64,000 nt of DNA from positions 1 to 64,000 of the forward strand of contig NZ_JNKW01000011.1 of the NCBI RefSeq assembly GCF_000702205.1. Reading direction: 5' to 3'. Source of the DNA: Lachnospira multipara LB2003. GTDB taxonomy: Bacteria > Bacillota > Clostridia > Lachnospirales > Lachnospiraceae. Of the stretch, positions 42,918-51,655 are shown piece after piece. Positions within the stretch are counted from its first letter, which is position 1, and each line of letters begins with the position of its first letter. A model generated the notes under the pieces. The model had not been told where the DNA came from and did not search any database. It was given only the letters and a program-made list of their open reading frames with translations. The translations under genes and the position numbers were made by a program.

Positions 42918-44997
42918 AGCTAAGCTAAAATTAAAAGATAAGATTGTCATAGGAATTGGCGTACTCATATGTTTATTACTTGTCATTATCATCGTTAGTG
43001 ATAGAGCTAATCAAAGTAAAGAGCAGACTAAATTAAATGAGATGAATGAAGCTACAGATGAAGCTCAAAATAAAAACGTCACCCTAGATGATATCTACAT
43101 AAACGAAGTTAATCAGACAGGTTATGTAGAACTATATAATTCAAGCAATGACAGTAAGAACTTATCTGGATTATCAATTTATTTAAATGATAACAAAATA
43201 TATACTTTTTCAGATGGAGCTAAGATTTCAGGAAAGAGCTTATATACTGTAGACACAGGCGTATCCCTTGGTGCGGATGCTCATTCAATTATCTCTATTG
43301 GTGATGATACTATGTCATCATATGATGGTTTTATTGGACGCTACATCTTAATTCCTCAGCTAAATGCTGGAGAAAGCTTTGGTTATACAGATACTTCCTT
43401 CACTGAAACAGCTCTTATGAGCCAATCAAAAAACGCAAATAATGTAAAGGCATCAACTAACGATTTTTCAAAAGACATTGCCTTTTCAACATATGGCGGT
43501 TTTTATGATTCTGAATTTACACTTAATTTAACAACAGCAGCTAATAAGACAATTTATTACACAACTGATGGTAGTATCCCAACTAGCAATTCTACTAAAT
43601 ATGAAACAGGAATTCGAATAACTAATCTTAGCGGTTCAGATATTCCTCTTTCACTTGAAGTAGCAAAGCAAAATAATGATAACTATACTCCAACTAGCTC
43701 AAGCCGTGGTACGGTTATTCGCGCAATTGCTGTTGATGAAAATGGCAACTCATCAGCTGTATATACACAGACTTACTACATAGGTCAAAAACAAAGCAGT
43801 GATGTAAAAAATATACCATCAATTTCAATTACAATTGACCCTAATGATTTTTCTAACTACTTTAATGGTATTTATGTTAAGGGTACAACTTATGAACAGG
43901 CAGTAGCAAGAGGCCAGTCTACATCTGAAGCTGCCAACTACTTTAATGGTGATAATAAAAACGTTACAGTAGAATTTTTTGAAAAGAGTAAAGATAAGAC
44001 ATACGAAGGTAATCTTAATCTTAGTATTGTTAATGACTATTCAATTTCAAGCTCTCAAAAGAGTTTAATGTTAACATCAGCAGAAACTGTTAACTATCCA
44101 GGAAGCACAATTAATAACTTCTTTGATAATAGCAGCAATGCCTTAACAATAACAACTAATCTTACAGATAATACTTATAAAATCAGAGAATATCTAACAT
44201 CTAAGTTATTAGCTAATAATAATGTAACAGATTATAACCTAACACCGGTTACTGTATTTATTAATGGAGAATACTGGGGTCTTTACTGCCTTAGAGCTCC
44301 AATGAATGAAAGCTATATTGCTAAAAAATATAATTTAGATGAAAGTAATGTTGTAGTTTCAACATCAACAGGAGAAACTCCAAATGCTGATCATAATTCC
44401 TACGGCGCTGAATATTCTAGTTTAACAAGAAGAATTGGAATTACAGATATGAGCGTAACAGAAAACTATAAAGAAGTTTGTGAAGAAATTGATATTGATA
44501 GCTATATTAACTTTATGGCAACTAACATATATTTAAGCAACGCATATGTGGATTCTGATACTAAATATGTATGGAAGACAATTAATGCTGTTGATGATAA
44601 CTATGGCAATGGAAAGTGGCATTACATCTACACTCCACTTGATGGCACAATTAACAATGACAACTCAGGCGGACTTGCAACACCTACAATTAATACTTAC
44701 TTAATAAGTGCATATTCAGCAGACACAATGTTTACATCTTTACTTAATAATGCTGAATTTAAGGCAAAGCTTAATGATGCAATTAAGAATTTAGCTAATA
44801 ACACATTTAATGAAGATAATGTAAAGACTAACCTTGATTTAATATCTAATAGCCTAGAAAAACCAACAGATTACAGCTACAAGAGATTTATTTCAAGCTC
44901 ATCAATATCTTCAAGCTATACAAGTCAAAAAGAAGTTATTACTGATTTCTTTAAGGAAAGAGCTGAATATATTATAAAATATACAAGCGAATTATAA
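42901..44997 (+). CDS. CotH-like protein with lamin-tail and chitobiase-type domains
   Basis: The start at 42901 follows TGGAGGAGAAA. The 698-residue protein has an N-terminal membrane anchor (about 13-35). A lamin-tail-like domain follows (about 60-165, YINEVNQTGYVELYNSS), and then a CHB_HEX_C-type beta domain (about 200-290, NKTIYYTTDGSIPT). The C-terminal CotH-type kinase-like fold (about 300-690) includes EYWGLYCLRAPMNESYIAKKY and KWHYIYTPLDGT. CotH proteins phosphorylate spore-coat proteins or act in surface and cellulosome-like contexts. The outside location means that its substrate could be a surface protein or polysaccharide-associated factor; this is inference. Confidence 0.85.
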   Translation: MTVKFKAKLKLKDKIVIGIGVLICLLLVIIIVSDRANQSKEQTKLNEMNEATDEAQNKNVTLDDIYINEVNQTGYVELYNSSNDSKNLSGLSIYLNDNKIYTFSDGAKISGKSLYTVDTGVSLGADAHSIISIGDDTMSSYDGFIGRYILIPQLNAGESFGYTDTSFTETALMSQSKNANNVKASTNDFSKDIAFSTYGGFYDSEFTLNLTTAANKTIYYTTDGSIPTSNSTKYETGIRITNLSGSDIPLSLEVAKQNNDNYTPTSSSRGTVIRAIAVDENGNSSAVYTQTYYIGQKQSSDVKNIPSISITIDPNDFSNYFNGIYVKGTTYEQAVARGQSTSEAANYFNGDNKNVTVEFFEKSKDKTYEGNLNLSIVNDYSISSSQKSLMLTSAETVNYPGSTINNFFDNSSNALTITTNLTDNTYKIREYLTSKLLANNNVTDYNLTPVTVFINGEYWGLYCLRAPMNESYIAKKYNLDESNVVVSTSTGETPNADHNSYGAEYSSLTRRIGITDMSVTENYKEVCEEIDIDSYINFMATNIYLSNAYVDSDTKYVWKTINAVDDNYGNGKWHYIYTPLDGTINNDNSGGLATPTINTYLISAYSADTMFTSLLNNAEFKAKLNDAIKNLANNTFNEDNVKTNLDLISNSLEKPTDYSYKRFISSSSISSSYTSQKEVITDFFKERAEYIIKYTSEL

Positions 44998-45019
44998 TTT
45001 ATGAAGGGGATTTATAATC

Positions 45020-46198
45020 ATGAATAACACAATTAATATTAATTTCTTACGAGATCTTATTCTTTCACAGCTACATAATGAAGAGATTAATAGTGTTCCA
45101 GAGGACGTTAACATCGATGATTTATGCAGATTAGCAAGCTTACATCAAATGGAATATATCCTACTTGCACCATTACTTAAATTAGATATTGATAATGCTA
45201 AGAAGGAAAGTATCAGTGCAAGACTATCAAGGGATACATTTATTGACTTAGGTCAAAGACAACAAATTAAGAATATTACAACAACCTTTGAAAGTTACGG
45301 ATTAGACTATCTTCTTATGAAGGGTTCTATCCTAAAGGAAGTTTATCCAAAATCAGTTATGCGTCAAATGGGTGATATCGATTTAATGATTTATGACACA
45401 ACAATGAATAGATCAAGAGAACTATTTAAATTCATGGGTTATAATCTCGAACATTCAGTAAAGATACATGATGTCTATAAAAAAGAACCATTTTGGATAG
45501 TTGAAGCCCATTGGTCATTATTCGATAAAAACGTTGATAAGAATATTTACGATTATTATCAGGAAAGAAGGGCTACACTAAAGGAAGGCACAAAAGCAAC
45601 TTATGAGCTTTCAATTGAAGATTTCTATGTATATATGATTGCACATATGGCAAAGCACTTCTATGAGAATGGATGTGGTATTAGAAACTTAGTAGATATT
45701 TATGTTTATCTTGAACACTATAAGAATCAGTTAAACTACGACAAGCTTGTAGCTGAACTTGAAAAATGTGGACTTTCAACCTTTGAATACCAGTCAAGAC
45801 GACTAGCATATGACTGGTTAGAGAAAAAGGAACTTGATGAAATGGAATTAAGCCTATTCTATTTTATGCTAGATTGTGGTGTTTATGGTAAAGGAGAAAA
45901 TGGTTTCTGGAGCCAATTTGCAAAACAAGCTAACGCAGACGAATCAATAGATAAGGTTATAACTGGAAAGTGGTATTTATTCCCACCAATTAGTTATATG
46001 AAAGAATTCTACCCTAAAGTCGCTAAATACCCAATTCTTCTTCCATGGTATTGGCTTGTTCGTGGTGTAAGAGGACTTACACATAAAGAACGAAGAAGAC
46101 GTAGAGTAGAATTAACTAAGATAGACCAGACAGAAGCTAAGACTATTGTAGACCTATATAAGAACATGGGACTAGATTTTACAAGAACAGAAGAATAA
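45020..46198 (+). CDS. Nucleotidyltransferase-fold protein (NTP_transf_5), lasso-locus type
   Basis: The 392-residue protein carries the NTP_transf_5 core YLLMKGSILKEVYP followed by RQMGDIDLMI, with the two acidic residues of the polymerase-beta-like nucleotidyltransferase site. Genes of this family occur in paeninodin-type lasso peptide clusters, where their reaction is not well defined. The position 1.6 kb before the kinase and cyclase genes, on the same strand, fits that role. The region in between is taken by a flippase gene. It could instead serve the polysaccharide pathway. Confidence 0.85.
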   Translation: MNNTININFLRDLILSQLHNEEINSVPEDVNIDDLCRLASLHQMEYILLAPLLKLDIDNAKKESISARLSRDTFIDLGQRQQIKNITTTFESYGLDYLLMKGSILKEVYPKSVMRQMGDIDLMIYDTTMNRSRELFKFMGYNLEHSVKIHDVYKKEPFWIVEAHWSLFDKNVDKNIYDYYQERRATLKEGTKATYELSIEDFYVYMIAHMAKHFYENGCGIRNLVDIYVYLEHYKNQLNYDKLVAELEKCGLSTFEYQSRRLAYDWLEKKELDEMELSLFYFMLDCGVYGKGENGFWSQFAKQANADESIDKVITGKWYLFPPISYMKEFYPKVAKYPILLPWYWLVRGVRGLTHKERRRRRVELTKIDQTEAKTIVDLYKNMGLDFTRTEE

Positions 46199-46218
46199 AT
46201 TCAAATATAATTGGAGCG

Positions 46219-46256
46219 TTTAACTCAGTCGGAGCTTGTTCTCCGACTGAGTTAAA
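46219..46256 (+). promoter_or_regulatory. Perfect 16-bp hairpin between nucleotidyltransferase and flippase genes
   Basis: TTTAACTCAGTCGGAG (46219-46234) pairs exactly with CTCCGACTGAGTTAAA (46241-46256) around CTTGTT. TCTTTCC follows, not a good T-run. It could be an intra-operon mRNA stabiliser or a weak terminator. Confidence 0.7.
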
Positions 46257-46291
46257 TCTTTCCAATTATTATTTTACAAATTGGAGGATTT

Positions 46292-47815
46292 ATGAGCGAT
46301 AATAGTAGAACAAAACAATCAGCTAAAAATATGACCCTCGGGTTTTTATCACAATTTGTGACATTAGTGCTTAGTTTTGTATCAAGAACAGTTTTCATTA
46401 GATTTTTAGGAGCAGAATACTTAGGAATTAACAGTGTTTTCTCTGATGTATTAAATTTACTTTCCATGGCCGACTTAGGCTTTAATACAGCAATGGCTTA
46501 CTCTTTTTACAAGCCCCTTGCTACAAAGGATGAGAAAAAACTGTCTGCCCTTATTACATTTTACAGCAATGTATACCGCGTAATTGCCGTAAGTATCACA
46601 GTAATTGGTGTAGCCCTTGTCCCTTTTTTAAGATACATTGTAAAAACTGAAAAGGACATACCAAACCTTGAAATTTACTACTTGTTCTCACTTGCAGGAG
46701 TTGTAATCTCATATTTATTTGTATATAAGACAACTATCCTAACAGCAGACCAGAGAGATTACGAACTAACATCAATTAACATATTTACAAACACTGGAAA
46801 AACCATACTTCAAATTATTTCTCTTATTCTATGGCACAATTATATTCTATACCTTCTTATAGGTATAATTATGCAGCTTATTCGTAATTTAATTGCCACA
46901 AGAAAAGCAGAAAAACACTACCCATATATAAAAAATAAAGAACCATTAGATAAAGACGAGAAAAAAGAGATCTATAAAAATATGAGATCTGTATTTATTT
47001 ACAAAATAAGTAATACCTTATTTACAGGTACAGATAATATTATTATTTCCTCAATTGTTGGTATTACAATTGTTGGTTATTACTCAAATTATCTTATGCT
47101 AAGTAAGAAATTACTTCTTGTAATCCAGATTGTATTCTCAGCACTTACAGCAAGTGTTGGTAATGTAATAGCCAAGGAAAACCCTCAGAAAAGATACGAG
47201 GTATTTAATTCAATTCAATCCCTTGCCTTTACAGTAAGTGGGGTTATTACCTGCGGATTTTTACTAGTGGTTAACGATTTTATTACCGTTTGGCTAGGAA
47301 GTGAGTTTGTCCTTGATTTCCCAACAGTAATTGCAATTACACTAAACACTTATTTTTCTTGTATATTGCTTCCATTGTGGGTTTACAGAGATGCAACAGG
47401 TCTATACATGAAGACAAAATACATCTCCTTTGCAGGAGCCGTTCTAAATATAGTTCTTTCAATTGTACTTGGTTTGTGGCTTGGCCTTGCAGGTATTTTA
47501 TTTGCAACAGTAATAGCACAGCTAAGCTCATATTTTGTATATGAACCAGTTGTATTATTTAAGGATTTCTTTGAAAAAAAAGCAACAGAATACTACATAG
47601 CAATTGCTAAAAACCTAAGTATAGCTGTGGTTACATCCCTTGTTTTAGGCTATATTCTTAGATTCTTTACAGTTACTAATTGGATTAGCCTTATTATAGA
47701 AATTATATTTGTAGGACTAGTAGTTGCCCTAGTATATATATTCTTCTATAGAAAAACCGAAGGTTTTAAGATGCTTTCAAACAAAGTCTTACGCTTTTTT
47801 AAGAAGAATAAATAA
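46292..47815 (+). CDS. Polysaccharide flippase (Wzx/MATE superfamily)
   Basis: The 507-residue protein has about 14 membrane helices and typical Wzx features (KNMTLGFLSQFVTLVLSFVSRTVFIRFLG opening in pieces: FLSQFVTLVLSF and FIRFLGAEYLGINSVF). It would move lipid-linked repeat units across the membrane to the polymerase. It lies between lasso-type genes, so the polysaccharide operon and the lasso genes are physically mixed. GGAGG precedes the start. Confidence 0.9.
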   Translation: MSDNSRTKQSAKNMTLGFLSQFVTLVLSFVSRTVFIRFLGAEYLGINSVFSDVLNLLSMADLGFNTAMAYSFYKPLATKDEKKLSALITFYSNVYRVIAVSITVIGVALVPFLRYIVKTEKDIPNLEIYYLFSLAGVVISYLFVYKTTILTADQRDYELTSINIFTNTGKTILQIISLILWHNYILYLLIGIIMQLIRNLIATRKAEKHYPYIKNKEPLDKDEKKEIYKNMRSVFIYKISNTLFTGTDNIIISSIVGITIVGYYSNYLMLSKKLLLVIQIVFSALTASVGNVIAKENPQKRYEVFNSIQSLAFTVSGVITCGFLLVVNDFITVWLGSEFVLDFPTVIAITLNTYFSCILLPLWVYRDATGLYMKTKYISFAGAVLNIVLSIVLGLWLGLAGILFATVIAQLSSYFVYEPVVLFKDFFEKKATEYYIAIAKNLSIAVVTSLVLGYILRFFTVTNWISLIIEIIFVGLVVALVYIFFYRKTEGFKMLSNKVLRFFKKNK

Positions 47816-47836
47816 AGTTTATTAATGGAGGATACA

Positions 47837-48760
47837 ATGTATTGGTATAAATTATATGGAAAAAACGTAATGTCTGAATTCGAACTTTATCAGTGCGTTA
47901 CAATTGACCCCCTAACAAAGGAAGAAGCTGACATCATTATTACAAATGAAAACCTTCCTGAAGAAGTTTTAAACTCCCTTCCAAAGGATACAATGCTAGC
48001 TTCAAAAATCGACCGTAAATTCACTTACTTCACTAACACTTGGGGTTTATTTGGAATAAGAGATGGTAAATATATAACTGCTTATAAAAGGGAAGGTGCA
48101 ACAGAAGAAAACCTTCATCCATTTATATTAGGTTACGCAATTGCCTTCCTTTTCTGGCAGAATAACATGCACTCAATACACTGTAGTTGCATAAGAATTA
48201 ACGGAAAAGCCCTACTTTTCTCAGGAGTTAGTGGAAGTGGTAAATCAACTCTTACAACTAAGTTCCTTGATGAACAAAATGCATCTTTAATCTCTGATGA
48301 TGTAGTTGTGGTAAATATAGAAGATGGCAAGCTTTTAGCTTATCCTGCCTTCCCACAGCAAAAACTTTGCAGAGATGCTGTACAAAGAAACGGCAGAAAT
48401 GAAGATGATTTAAGATATATCGATGAAACAAAGGATAAGTTTGCCCTAAATAGAAGCGAAGGTTTCCTTTTAGAACCAGCCGAATGCCTTGGAATGGTGG
48501 TATTAGACCATACTGATAAGGTAACTAATGTGGAATATGAAGCAATTACAGGAAATGATAAGATTTCTGCAGTATATACTAACTGGTTTTTATTCCCTGC
48601 AATGCGCGAATTAAGCACAGATCTAATTGACTTCCAGAGAAGTTTACGTATTGCTTCAAAGCTTGATATTCTCCATATTACAAGACCAGATAATGTGGAT
48701 AGTACTAGCGATCAGGTAAAAATTATAAACGACTTTTTTAAGTTAGGACTAGACTTATAA
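47837..48760 (+). CDS. HPr-kinase-like protein of lasso peptide locus
   Basis: The start at 47837 (MYWYKLYGKNV) follows TGGAGG; a frame start four codons earlier overlaps that site. The 307-residue protein has a P-loop GVSGSGKSTL and ISDDVVVVNIEDGKL, as in the C-terminal domain of HPr kinase. The N-terminal region is unlike true HprK. In the paeninodin cluster a homologue phosphorylates the C-terminal Ser of the precursor. One of the three precursors here (51168-51302) does end with Ser. It is followed after 22 bp by the cyclase gene. Confidence 0.88.
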   Translation: MYWYKLYGKNVMSEFELYQCVTIDPLTKEEADIIITNENLPEEVLNSLPKDTMLASKIDRKFTYFTNTWGLFGIRDGKYITAYKREGATEENLHPFILGYAIAFLFWQNNMHSIHCSCIRINGKALLFSGVSGSGKSTLTTKFLDEQNASLISDDVVVVNIEDGKLLAYPAFPQQKLCRDAVQRNGRNEDDLRYIDETKDKFALNRSEGFLLEPAECLGMVVLDHTDKVTNVEYEAITGNDKISAVYTNWFLFPAMRELSTDLIDFQRSLRIASKLDILHITRPDNVDSTSDQVKIINDFFKLGLDL

Positions 48761-48782
48761 GAAAGGAGTCTAATGGCAAGAT

Positions 48783-50735
48783 ATGGGTGCAATTTCAGGC
48801 ATAATAAACACAAATACAGACCTAGAAAATAGAGACGATTACTGCAAAAAAATCACTTCTACTCTAGCGCCATACAAAATAGATAGTATATTAACTAACG
48901 AAACAAACAATGCTTTTTTTGTATATGCAAATCAAGTATTTACTAAAGAAGATAATTACAACATAGGTGCATACTATCATAAAGAAACTAATAATTTTAT
49001 GATAGCTGACTGTATGATAGATAACAGAGATTCCCTATTTTTAAAAATAGATCCTAGCTATCTTCATAATAAGCCTAAGGCTCAAGTATCAGATCAAGAG
49101 CTACTATATGCAGCTTATCTAAGCTTTGGTACAAAATTTACTGATTATGTATGCGGTATTTTTAGTTTTGTTATTTATAACGACAAGAAGAAAGAATGTC
49201 TAATTTTTACAGATCATACATCAACAAGAACAATTCATTATATGATAGATAATGGAATTATTTATTTTGCTACTCTTTTTGAAACAATAAAAAAATGCGT
49301 AAATAAGCCGTTAGAATTAAACGAAGAGTGGTTAAGTTTTGCAGATGCTCTACCAAATCCAGATTTAATCTATAGAGTAGAACAGTCTCCATATATTGGA
49401 ATTTACACCGTTGAGGCAGGTCACTATGTTAGTATTAAGAATAATGAGATAAAAGCTCACTGTTACTACAATCCCTCAAAGGTAAAGCTTCATCTAAAGC
49501 TAAAGACTGATGAAGAATACAAGAATTTTTTTATTAATTTATTAGACACCTGCACAACATCCTTACTTCGTTCCAATAAAAACACAGGCTGTACCTTAAG
49601 TAGTGGCCTTGATTCAAGCGCAGTAGCTTGTCTTGCAGCAAGAGCCTTAGAAAAAAGAGGAGAAACACTTCATTCCTACACATCAGTACCGCTAAAGGAC
49701 TTTAATGCTGCCACATTAAATACAAAGGGTGTATATGAAATAGAAGATGAATCCTTTGGCCCTATAGCCATTAAAGAAAAATATAAAAACCTTAGTATTA
49801 ACCTTGTGGATTGCAAAGGAAAAACTGCTTTTACAGGCATGAGAAATACCATAAAACTAAATGAATTACCACATAAATCCTTAGTAAATTACACATGGAT
49901 GAGTGAAATCTATGATTTAGCAAGTAAAAACGACTGTAAGATTATGTTAAAGGGTCAATATGGTAACTCCACAATTTCCAATGGAAAAATTTTATCAAGA
50001 GTTTACCAGGAACTTTTAAGCTTTAAATTTATATCAGCAATAAAGCTGTCTAAGGAATTTATACGCGTAAATAAAATACCTAAGAAGCTATTTATAAAGA
50101 ACTTCATTAACTCATATAAGGCTAAATTTAAGCTTGATTTGTCTGAGCTTGATAAATTCTATTTACGCAAAGATTTAATTGATAAATATCATATACGTAA
50201 AGAGTTAAAGAAAAACTTTACTAAAGAAGGTGGCACATATATAGACTCTAAGGCACAGTTTAGAAGATATGTATATGACACAAGAATATTACAGCATCTA
50301 GGCCTATTTGATACAAGATTGTCCCTAATATATGGCGTCGTTATTAGAGACCCAGCAAAGGACAAACGAATGATTGATTTTGTATTTAACGCTCCTAACA
50401 GCTGTATGGTTCATAATGGCGTTGAAAGAAGAATGATTAGAGAATATATGAAGGGCATTATTCCAGATGAAATTCTAGAGGTTACTAATAGACGTGGAAG
50501 ACAAAGCTCTGATTACGCATATAGAGTAAATAACGCCTTTAATTTAGGAATAAAAAAAGAAATTTTAACAGCGCTAGAAAACAAAAAATTGTACGATTAT
50601 TTAGATGCTAGTAAAATAGAGCTTCTTAAAAAACGCATAGAAAACTCAAATAAACTAGATGAAGATGAGATACAAAATATACTCTGTATATGCAGTTTAT
50701 CTGTGTTTTTACAGATACATTATGGAAACTGTTAA
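48783..50735 (+). CDS. Lasso peptide macrolactam synthetase (Asn-synthetase-like)
   Basis: The 650-residue protein has an N-terminal class II glutaminase fold in which the catalytic Cys2 is replaced by Gly (MGAISGIIN), so it cannot use glutamine. The C-terminal ATP-pyrophosphatase domain has the PP-loop SSGLDSSAVACLAARALE and KGQYGNSTISNGK. This is the plan of lasso cyclases such as McjC, which adenylate an Asp or Glu side chain and close it onto the N-terminal amine of the core. AAAGGAG lies 14 bp before the ATG. The precursor genes follow 200 bp later with their own promoter. Confidence 0.88.
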   Translation: MGAISGIINTNTDLENRDDYCKKITSTLAPYKIDSILTNETNNAFFVYANQVFTKEDNYNIGAYYHKETNNFMIADCMIDNRDSLFLKIDPSYLHNKPKAQVSDQELLYAAYLSFGTKFTDYVCGIFSFVIYNDKKKECLIFTDHTSTRTIHYMIDNGIIYFATLFETIKKCVNKPLELNEEWLSFADALPNPDLIYRVEQSPYIGIYTVEAGHYVSIKNNEIKAHCYYNPSKVKLHLKLKTDEEYKNFFINLLDTCTTSLLRSNKNTGCTLSSGLDSSAVACLAARALEKRGETLHSYTSVPLKDFNAATLNTKGVYEIEDESFGPIAIKEKYKNLSINLVDCKGKTAFTGMRNTIKLNELPHKSLVNYTWMSEIYDLASKNDCKIMLKGQYGNSTISNGKILSRVYQELLSFKFISAIKLSKEFIRVNKIPKKLFIKNFINSYKAKFKLDLSELDKFYLRKDLIDKYHIRKELKKNFTKEGGTYIDSKAQFRRYVYDTRILQHLGLFDTRLSLIYGVVIRDPAKDKRMIDFVFNAPNSCMVHNGVERRMIREYMKGIIPDEILEVTNRRGRQSSDYAYRVNNAFNLGIKKEILTALENKKLYDYLDASKIELLKKRIENSNKLDEDEIQNILCICSLSVFLQIHYGNC

Positions 50736-50860
50736 AGAACTTTTTAGGAAACTATGAGTGGAAACTTAGTTCCCTTATATGGTTTCAAACTCAGAATTTG
50801 CAATATCTTCTTGGATACTGTTATAAATTTTAGAATTTTCTTACAAAGTTGTTAGATTAC

Positions 50861-50888
50861 TTTACAATTTTAATTTTAAAGCTATAAT
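50861..50888 (+). promoter_or_regulatory. Promoter of the lasso precursor genes
   Basis: TTTACA (50861-50866) and TATAAT (50883-50888) are 16 bp apart, 43 bp before the first precursor ATG. It gives the small genes their own transcript, as needed for high precursor levels. Confidence 0.7.
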
Positions 50889-50930
50889 AAAGGAGAATTA
50901 ATTAATAAATCTTTAAGGAGGATATGAAAA

Positions 50931-51077
50931 ATGAGAACATGGACAAAGCCAGAAGTTGAAGTATTAGCTATTGCTGAAACAGCACAGGGAAAGGTAATCA
51001 AGGCTTCATTTGATGCTATCAGAACAGATGTAAATGGTAACTTATGGGTAAGCTTCCCATCAGGTGCAGAAGAATAA
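50931..51077 (+). CDS. Lasso peptide precursor 1 (48 aa)
   Basis: ATG at 50931 lies nine bases after AAGGAGG. The product begins MRTWTKPEVEVLAIAETA. The leader has W4-x2-P7, a hydrophobic stretch and T17-A18, like the YxxP...T leader read by the B1 protein. The core begins near QGKVIKASFD and ends SGAEE. A ring closed between Gly20 and Asp28 would have nine residues; cutting after A18 would make Gln19 the first residue and a ten-residue ring, less usual. Residues 33-42 (DVNGNLWVSF) would form the loop and tail. Confidence 0.82.
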   Translation: MRTWTKPEVEVLAIAETAQGKVIKASFDAIRTDVNGNLWVSFPSGAEE

Positions 51078-51079
51078 TT

Positions 51080-51146
51080 AACTTACAGATATGTTAGAAA
51101 GCTTTACAATTAATATATTTATGATATATTAATCTAGTAAGTTTTT
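51080..51146 (+). terminator. Partial terminator between precursors 1 and 2
   Basis: AACTTAC (51080-51086) pairs with GTAAGTT (51137-51143), with an inner TTAATATAT / ATATATTAA stem (51110-51118 and 51124-51132), and TTTTT follows. The same stretch also reads as TTTACA-16-TATATT (51103-51130), a possible extra promoter. Confidence 0.55.
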
Positions 51147-51167
51147 TAGCAAGGAGGAAGTTATATT

Positions 51168-51302
51168 ATGAAAACTTGGATAACACCTGCAGTAGAAGAG
51201 CTAGAAATTGTAGAAACAGCACAGGGAAAGAACATTAAGCCTTCATTCGATGAATTAAGAGTTGATGCTAATGGAAACCTTTGGGCTAGTTTTCAGTCAT
51301 AA
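51168..51302 (+). CDS. Lasso peptide precursor 2 (44 aa, C-terminal Ser)
   Basis: ATG at 51168 lies after AAGGAGG. The product begins MKTWITPAVEELEIVETA, the same leader plan as precursor 1, with W4, P7, T17 and A18 in register. The core starts QGKNIKPSFD and ends LWASFQS. Relative to precursor 1, the frame Q-G-K-x-I-K-x-S-F-D and the tail N-G-N-L-W-x-S-F are kept, and the rest varies. The last residue is Ser44, the position phosphorylated in paeninodin by the kinase homologue encoded upstream. Ring closure is likely on Asp28. Confidence 0.85.
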   Translation: MKTWITPAVEELEIVETAQGKNIKPSFDELRVDANGNLWASFQS

Positions 51303-51340
51303 GTTTTAGTATTTAACTTCGTAGTAAAGGAGATTCAATT

Positions 51341-51550
51341 ATGAAAAATTGGAAGACACCTGCAATCGAAGAATACGAGATCAGAGATACAGCTTGCACA
51401 CGTGGTTATTATGATTATTCAACACCTACACCATGCAATAACAATCAGTACTATGCTGTTGATGTTAGTGGTTGGGCAGAGGATGTCAGTGGTGACAATT
51501 GCTCTGGTTTCAATATTTATGGTTTCTTTGGTAAGGGTTGGATTTGGTAA
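51341..51550 (+). CDS. Lasso-type precursor 3 with long aromatic core (69 aa)
   Basis: AAAGGAG precedes the start. The leader (MKNWKTPAIEEYEIRDTA) has W4, P7, T17 and A18 at exactly the same positions as in precursors 1 and 2. The remaining 51 residues are unrelated: C19-T-R-G-Y-Y-D25 opens the core, followed by a Tyr/Asn/Gly/Trp-rich region with Cys32 and Cys54 and the end FFGKGWIW. If cut after A18, a seven-residue ring C19-D25 is possible. The tail would be much longer than in known lasso peptides (15-24 residues in total), so another modification or a further cleavage is likely. Confidence 0.8.
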   Translation: MKNWKTPAIEEYEIRDTACTRGYYDYSTPTPCNNNQYYAVDVSGWAEDVSGDNCSGFNIYGFFGKGWIW

Positions 51551-51589
51551 TTTCTATAAATTGTTATAGACTTTTTATCATTTAGAAAC

Positions 51590-51628
51590 TATAATAATAA
51601 GGGCTTTTTATAAGCCCTTATTTTTTTT
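51590..51628 (+). terminator. Terminator after the precursor genes
   Basis: AAGGGCTT (51599-51606) pairs with AAGCCCTT (51612-51619), and nine T residues follow, apart from one A. The ABC exporter gene begins 28 bp after the T-run, so exporter transcription depends on read-through or on the weak TATAAT at 51590. Confidence 0.8.
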
Positions 51629-51655
51629 ACATTATATAAGTTCTAGGAGGAAATA

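Noticed and set aside
47825-48760. True HPr kinase controlling carbon catabolite repression
   Set aside because: The N-terminal half does not match HprK and the gene sits beside a lasso cyclase and precursors, so a lasso-locus kinase is the better call.
51341-51550. Third small gene as a bacteriocin unrelated to the lasso locus
   Set aside because: Its leader residues W4, P7, T17 and A18 match the other two precursors position by position, so it belongs to the same family despite the different core.
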